Positions 6,640 through 9,307 of a stretch of 9,307 nucleotides of DNA are shown piece after piece. Within the stretch, counting starts at the first letter, position 1; each line of letters begins with the position of its first letter. Source of the DNA: Actinomycetota bacterium (lineage in GTDB: Bacteria; Actinomycetota; Actinomycetes; Mycobacteriales; Mycobacteriaceae); contig SYAA01000131.1 in NCBI GenBank assembly GCA_005789055.1, positions 1 through 9,307 of the forward strand. The letters are read 5' to 3'. A program made the translations under genes and the position numbers. The notes under the pieces are model-generated. The model was not told where the DNA came from. It worked only from the letters and a program-made list of their open reading frames with translations, and ran no database searches.

Positions 6640-8010
6640 GACGTTGGCGGAGCTGACTCCAACGGGCAAAGCGCGGCGAGCGCACCGCAATCGAATGGAA
6701 CATCGACGAAATCAGCGGATCGGGTCGCAGGGGCCAAGGCCTCGGCCAGGCAGGCAAGCTTCGGGATCAATGCCGGCATCCAGGGTGCCAACAACACCAA
6801 TTCCGGCATCAACACCGGAACGGGAATCAACCTGTTCGCGATCGGCGACGACAACAGCGACGTAGCCACCAACAACATTGTTGGGACGCGAAACATCGGC
6901 ACCAACTGGACTCGCGCGGGAAACGGCAATTCATCCGCTGGCCAGAACAATCTTGACGGAAGCCGTAACTTCGCGGCAAATCATGTCTGGCTTGGTGACG
7001 GCAACAGCCAGGTCGGGCGAAACAGCACCAGTGCCACCAGTACCCGCAACGTCGTCGACAATCGACCCCGCATTGGTGATGCCAACACCAGTTCCGGTGG
7101 AAACGTCATCGATGGTTCTCGCAACCTCGTATTCAACCGTCCATGGCTGGGCGACTCCAACACCACCTCTGGCGGCACCCGAACGATCGGCAATCGCAAT
7201 CTTGTCGTGAGCGGGGCCTTAGTTGGGGACCGCAATAGCTCTGCCGGAATCAGCCTAATCACCGGCGACCGCAACATCGCCACCACGCTGATCCGTGTTG
7301 ATGACCAGAACACCAACGTCGGGCAGAACACTGTCACCGGTGACCGCAACGCTGTCAGTGGCTGGGTCTGGGCCGGCGGCGCCAACTTTCAGTCTGGGCG
7401 AAATACCGTCACCGGCCACGGCAACGTGGTCACGAATCGAGCTATAGCCGGAGACGGCAATACGAGTTCGGCGGGGCAGTTCATCACCGGTGATCGAAAC
7501 CTCGTTGTCAACCGGGCCTACCTTGGTGACGGCAACACCAGTTCCGGAGGCCAAAGTGTCACGGGAAACGGGAATGCCGTATTCCAACGTGTCTTTATTG
7601 GCGGCAATAACCAGCTTTCGGCCGTCAGTCTCATCAGCGGCGATCGAAACGTTGCGGCCGGACTCGTCCTCATGGGCAGTGGAAACACGAACTCCGGTCG
7701 AAGTATCGTCAGCGGCGGCGCTCTTGACGTCCTGATGGCAGTAATTGGTGACAGTACGAACAATTCTGGTAATAACCTCAACGGAGGCCTGAACTTCGTG
7801 TTGGTCGGCTCCGGAAGCGCGGACTCGGGTAACAACACCGGGGGCGGACTCAACATCGCGATTGTCGGGCCGAACTCAACTGGCGTCGGCAACTGCGCAT
7901 CGTCGCTGTGCGTAAACATATTCGGTGTGCAGCTGCTGGATATCGGCGGTCCGCAGCTGTTTGGCGCCGCACTGGGGGCTGTTGCCCGGGGCCAACAGCG
8001 ACCGCACTGA
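6499..8010 (+). CDS. Secreted Asn/Gly-rich repeat protein, predicted beta-solenoid
   Basis: A 503-residue protein of unknown function. Residues 1-47 look like a Sec signal peptide: basic n-region, hydrophobic HAVLAGAAVGATAAGMLFGAA (21-41), and an AxA site ANA (45-47) before Asp48. Residues 48-90 are a low-complexity Ser/Ala/Asn linker. From 116 to 405 the chain is built of 25-residue repeats of the form GDRN-x8-GDGN-x9 (one unit has 27), with Gly or a substitute and Asn at positions 1/4 and 13/16. The degenerate C-terminal part (406-465) has shorter GGLN-type repeats. Two cysteines (466, 471) follow, then a hydrophobic tail. Such regular Asn ladders suggest a right-handed beta-helix/solenoid. 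The GxxN pattern recalls MPTR repeats of mycobacterial PPE proteins and curlin repeats, but there is no PE/PPE domain and the repeat length differs. Parts are much less GC-rich than neighbours (27 of 60 bases in 7741-7800). It occupies the position after degV where M. tuberculosis has eis. A surface or cell-envelope role is inference. Confidence 0.9.
   Translation: MPFAPSLRRCMPMNRSGLIRHAVLAGAAVGATAAGMLFGAASPVANADVGGADSNGQSAASAPQSNGTSTKSADRVAGAKASARQASFGINAGIQGANNTNSGINTGTGINLFAIGDDNSDVATNNIVGTRNIGTNWTRAGNGNSSAGQNNLDGSRNFAANHVWLGDGNSQVGRNSTSATSTRNVVDNRPRIGDANTSSGGNVIDGSRNLVFNRPWLGDSNTTSGGTRTIGNRNLVVSGALVGDRNSSAGISLITGDRNIATTLIRVDDQNTNVGQNTVTGDRNAVSGWVWAGGANFQSGRNTVTGHGNVVTNRAIAGDGNTSSAGQFITGDRNLVVNRAYLGDGNTSSGGQSVTGNGNAVFQRVFIGGNNQLSAVSLISGDRNVAAGLVLMGSGNTNSGRSIVSGGALDVLMAVIGDSTNNSGNNLNGGLNFVLVGSGSADSGNNTGGGLNIAIVGPNSTGVGNCASSLCVNIFGVQLLDIGGPQLFGAALGAVARGQQRPH
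6844..7713 (+). repeat. Coding tandem repeat: eleven 75-bp units (25 residues), one of 81 bp
   Basis: Repeat units start at residues 129, 154, 181, 206, 231, 256, 281, 306, 331, 356 and 381, preceded by a half unit at 116 (GDDN). Every unit has Asn at its position 4 and at position 16 (the unit at 181 starts with Ser). Between them lie eight residues, often with a small or polar residue in the middle (for example LVVNRAYL, VVDNRPRI, LVFNRPWL), then nine residues such as TSSGGQSVT. DNA identity between units is only partial; the longest shared string I saw is caacaccagttccgg at 7083-7097 and 7533-7547. The units therefore look old and conserved as protein rather than recently amplified. Confidence 0.9.
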
Positions 8011-8066
8011 TGTCAACACTCGCGATCTTGTCGGCTTAGACCTCCACTCCGCCGAGCAACGATGAG

Positions 8067-8079
8067 CGCTGACTCAGCG
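8067..8079. terminator. Small palindrome between convergent genes, weak terminator candidate
   Basis: CGCTGA (8067-8072) and TCAGCG (8074-8079) are inverted around one C. As RNA this could form only a 5-bp stem with a 3-nt loop, and there is no U tract. It overlaps the stop codon of the minus-strand gene. The 63-nt convergent gap (8011-8073) shows no stronger terminator. Confidence 0.2.
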
Positions 8080-9144
8080 AGCCGCGAATCGACCAGTGAC
8101 CGGTGGCAGGTCTTTCAGTGTCACAATGCCCGGTGGTGCAGCCACCACCATCGGCACTGCGTTGGTCACCGGCATGGCGGTGTAGATCATTCCCAGCCCC
8201 ATGAACCCCGGTTCGGTCCAGTCCTTCGGCGGCAGGCAGTGCAGGACGGTGCGCATATTGGGCACCCCGAACACCTGGATCACGTGGCCATGCTCAAGAG
8301 GTTTGGGCGGCACGACATGGTCGCCCATGATCCAGTTGAACCCGACGCTGACGACGTTGCGATCGCCCACCCAGCCGCGGTGGTAGCCGTGCACCCCGGC
8401 CACGGTGCCTTCCGGGATGGTCATGAAGCCCAGGTCGGTGTCGCCGGTGGCCGGCGTGAAGGTCACGTCGAAGCTCATCCGGTCCAGTTCCGCGCCGATG
8501 GCGTCGGCCATCATGGCGGCTGACTCGGCGAAGACTGCGCTCTCCTGCGCCACGCTCTCGGCGAGTCCCGGTGTTTGCGGATCGCAGGAGAACCCCATCG
8601 AGGTCTGAGTCGCGGCCGACTCGTAGGTGGAGCAGTCCACCGACTCGGTGATCCTGATTTCGTCGACTCGTTCGCAGGACCCGGAGAGGACCATGGCGAC
8701 CATATTGGTCATTCCCGGGTGTGCGCCGTTGCCGAAGATGGTGGAATTGCCTCGTGCGCAAGCGTTTCGGATCCGCGTCAGGTCGGCGGGGCTCTGCTTG
8801 CCACCGGTGATCCAAGCCGCCGATGTGCACACGTTCACACCGGATTCCAGGAGGCGTTCGAGTTCGTCGATGCTGGGCCACAGTGGGTTGTAGCAGCAGG
8901 CGTCCGGTCTGGTCGCCAGCAGCGCATCGATATCACGGGTGGCCGTGACCCCGGTTGGTTTTCCCGGTCCCAGCGGCCAGCCGGCCAGTTCGGCTGCGTC
9001 CATCCCGACCTTGTCGTCGCCGTGGGCGTAGACACCGACGAGTTCCATGTCTGGCCTGCCGATGATCGCGTGCAGGGACCGGCGACCGATATTGCCGGTG
9101 GTCCACTGGATCACCCGTAGCGGCCGGTCAGTCGTTGCGCTCAT
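8074..9144 (-). CDS. NAD(P)-dependent amine dehydrogenase / dihydrodipicolinate reductase-like protein
   Basis: A 356-residue cytosolic oxidoreductase. The N-terminus has a Rossmann nucleotide-binding motif, VIQWTTGNIGRRSLHAII (11-28), followed by a strand ending ELVGVYAHGDDKVG (34-47). The central domain carries conserved-looking segments TIFGNGAHPGMTNMVA (135-150) and ESVDCSTYES (167-176). This layout matches the family annotated as dihydrodipicolinate reductase N-terminal-like or native amine dehydrogenase (2,4-diaminopentanoate dehydrogenase relatives), expanded in mycobacteria. True DapB is about 250 residues, so a lysine-pathway role is unlikely. Characterised relatives interconvert ketones and amines, but the substrate here cannot be read from sequence. 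The ATG at 9142-9144 has an excellent AGGAGG 5 nt upstream. The gene converges on the Asn-rich gene and diverges from the gene at 9247; the divergent arrangement suggests local regulation. Confidence 0.85.
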   Translation of the reverse strand: MSATTDRPLRVIQWTTGNIGRRSLHAIIGRPDMELVGVYAHGDDKVGMDAAELAGWPLGPGKPTGVTATRDIDALLATRPDACCYNPLWPSIDELERLLESGVNVCTSAAWITGGKQSPADLTRIRNACARGNSTIFGNGAHPGMTNMVAMVLSGSCERVDEIRITESVDCSTYESAATQTSMGFSCDPQTPGLAESVAQESAVFAESAAMMADAIGAELDRMSFDVTFTPATGDTDLGFMTIPEGTVAGVHGYHRGWVGDRNVVSVGFNWIMGDHVVPPKPLEHGHVIQVFGVPNMRTVLHCLPPKDWTEPGFMGLGMIYTAMPVTNAVPMVVAAPPGIVTLKDLPPVTGRFAAR

Positions 9145-9149
9145 ATCAT

Positions 9150-9155
9150 CCTCCT
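9150..9155 (-). promoter_or_regulatory. Strong ribosome-binding site for the amine dehydrogenase-like gene
   Basis: The minus strand reads AGGAGG, a perfect anti-16S match, with a 5-nt spacer to the ATG at 9142-9144. This fixes the start codon. Confidence 0.85.
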
Positions 9156-9196
9156 GATTTCACAGTCCTGGATTGGTCCACAGCCCACTGCCTGGC

Positions 9197-9209
9197 ACGG
9201 TGGCACCGT
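9197..9209. promoter_or_regulatory. 13-nt perfect palindrome, candidate operator in divergent intergenic region
   Basis: ACGGTG (9197-9202) and CACCGT (9204-9209) are perfect inverted copies around a single G. The site lies between two divergent starts (9144 minus and 9247 plus), the usual place for an operator. It overlaps a possible -10 box of the minus-strand gene. The length is short for a TetR-type operator, and no binding protein is identified. Confidence 0.4.
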
Positions 9210-9231
9210 AGGGCTGCGGGTCAGCTGTCGA
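9205..9231 (-). promoter_or_regulatory. Candidate promoter for the amine dehydrogenase-like gene
   Basis: On the minus strand, TCGACA (9226-9231; 5 of 6 matches to TTGACA) is followed after 15 nt by TACGGT (9205-9210), which fits TANNNT. The 15-nt spacing is shorter than usual. Transcription would start near 9198, giving a leader of about 54 nt. An alternative minus-strand -10, TAAAGT at 9231-9236, cannot be excluded. Confidence 0.3.
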
Positions 9232-9234
9232 CTT

Positions 9235-9240
9235 TACGGT
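9235..9240 (+). promoter_or_regulatory. Candidate -10 box for a leaderless transcript
   Basis: TACGGT fits TANNNT and ends 6 nt before the ATG at 9247, so transcription would begin at or next to the A of the start codon. Leaderless mRNAs are common in mycobacteria. The absence of any Shine-Dalgarno before 9247 agrees with this. Confidence 0.4.
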
Positions 9241-9246
9241 CGTCGC

Positions 9247-9307
9247 ATGCGAACCGAGCAGCCGTTGGCCAACCTGCACCGTCGCCTGAGCGGGCGTGCC
9301 GAACCGA
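9247..9307 (+). CDS. Start of an unrecognised gene, truncated by the window end
   Basis: Twenty codons are visible from ATG 9247 (MRTEQPLANLHRRLSGRAEP) and the frame is open to the end. The visible segment is basic and too short to place in a family. It diverges from the amine dehydrogenase-like gene across 102 nt that contain a palindrome, a layout often seen for a transcription regulator such as a TetR-family protein; that is a guess from context only. There is no ribosome-binding site, consistent with leaderless translation. A start further downstream, outside the window, is possible. Confidence 0.45.
   Translation, partial: MRTEQPLANLHRRLSGRAEP

Noticed and set aside
6844..7713. CRISPR array or DNA-level satellite
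   Set aside because: The periodicity is in the protein; at DNA level the units share only short strings, and the reading frame is kept throughout.
6499..8010. PE_PGRS or PPE-MPTR protein
   Set aside because: The GxxN repeats are suggestive, but there is no PE or PPE N-terminal domain, the unit is 25 residues rather than a pentapeptide pattern, and there is a Sec-type signal peptide.
8011..8073. Strong bidirectional terminator between the convergent genes
   Set aside because: Only a 5-bp stem can be drawn near 8067-8079 and there is no T-run on either strand.

Overview
The window looks like chromosomal DNA of a non-tuberculous Mycobacterium (Mycolicibacterium-type) species. It is GC-rich, uses many GTG starts, and has tightly packed genes with 4-nt GTGA overlaps. 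It carries gpgP and octT, two genes of the methylglucose lipopolysaccharide (MGLP) pathway that are diagnostic for mycobacteria. From memory, the order proA - MoxR ATPase - VWA protein - nadD - rsfS - gpgP - octT - degV matches the M. tuberculosis Rv2427c-Rv2417c block, without the insertion-element genes that lie between the VWA gene and nadD there.

Bases 1-6329 are one co-directional (+) run. It holds the 3' part of proA (proline synthesis), an AAA+ MoxR ATPase with its VWA/CoxE-like partner, nadD (NAD synthesis), rsfS (ribosome silencing), gpgP and octT (early MGLP steps) and a DegV-family fatty-acid-binding protein. Most junctions overlap or are separated by fewer than 40 nt, so one transcript with translational coupling is likely, at least from nadD to degV.

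Bases 6330-9307 break from this conserved block. A 169-nt gap contains a 7-bp inverted repeat next to a plausible -10 box. It leads into a secreted protein of 503 residues whose core is eleven consecutive repeats of 25 residues (one of 27), each with asparagine at two fixed positions. This predicts an Asn-laddered beta-solenoid, and it is the most unusual object in the window. The gene is visibly less GC-rich than its neighbours in places, and it sits where M. tuberculosis has eis.

A convergent gene (8074-9144, minus) encodes an NAD(P)-dependent amine dehydrogenase / dihydrodipicolinate-reductase-like protein. Divergent from it, the first 20 codons of another gene start at 9247, possibly on a leaderless transcript. 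The 102-nt region between these two genes contains a perfect 13-nt palindrome overlapping a possible promoter. No RNA genes, CRISPR arrays, insertion sequences or origins were seen.
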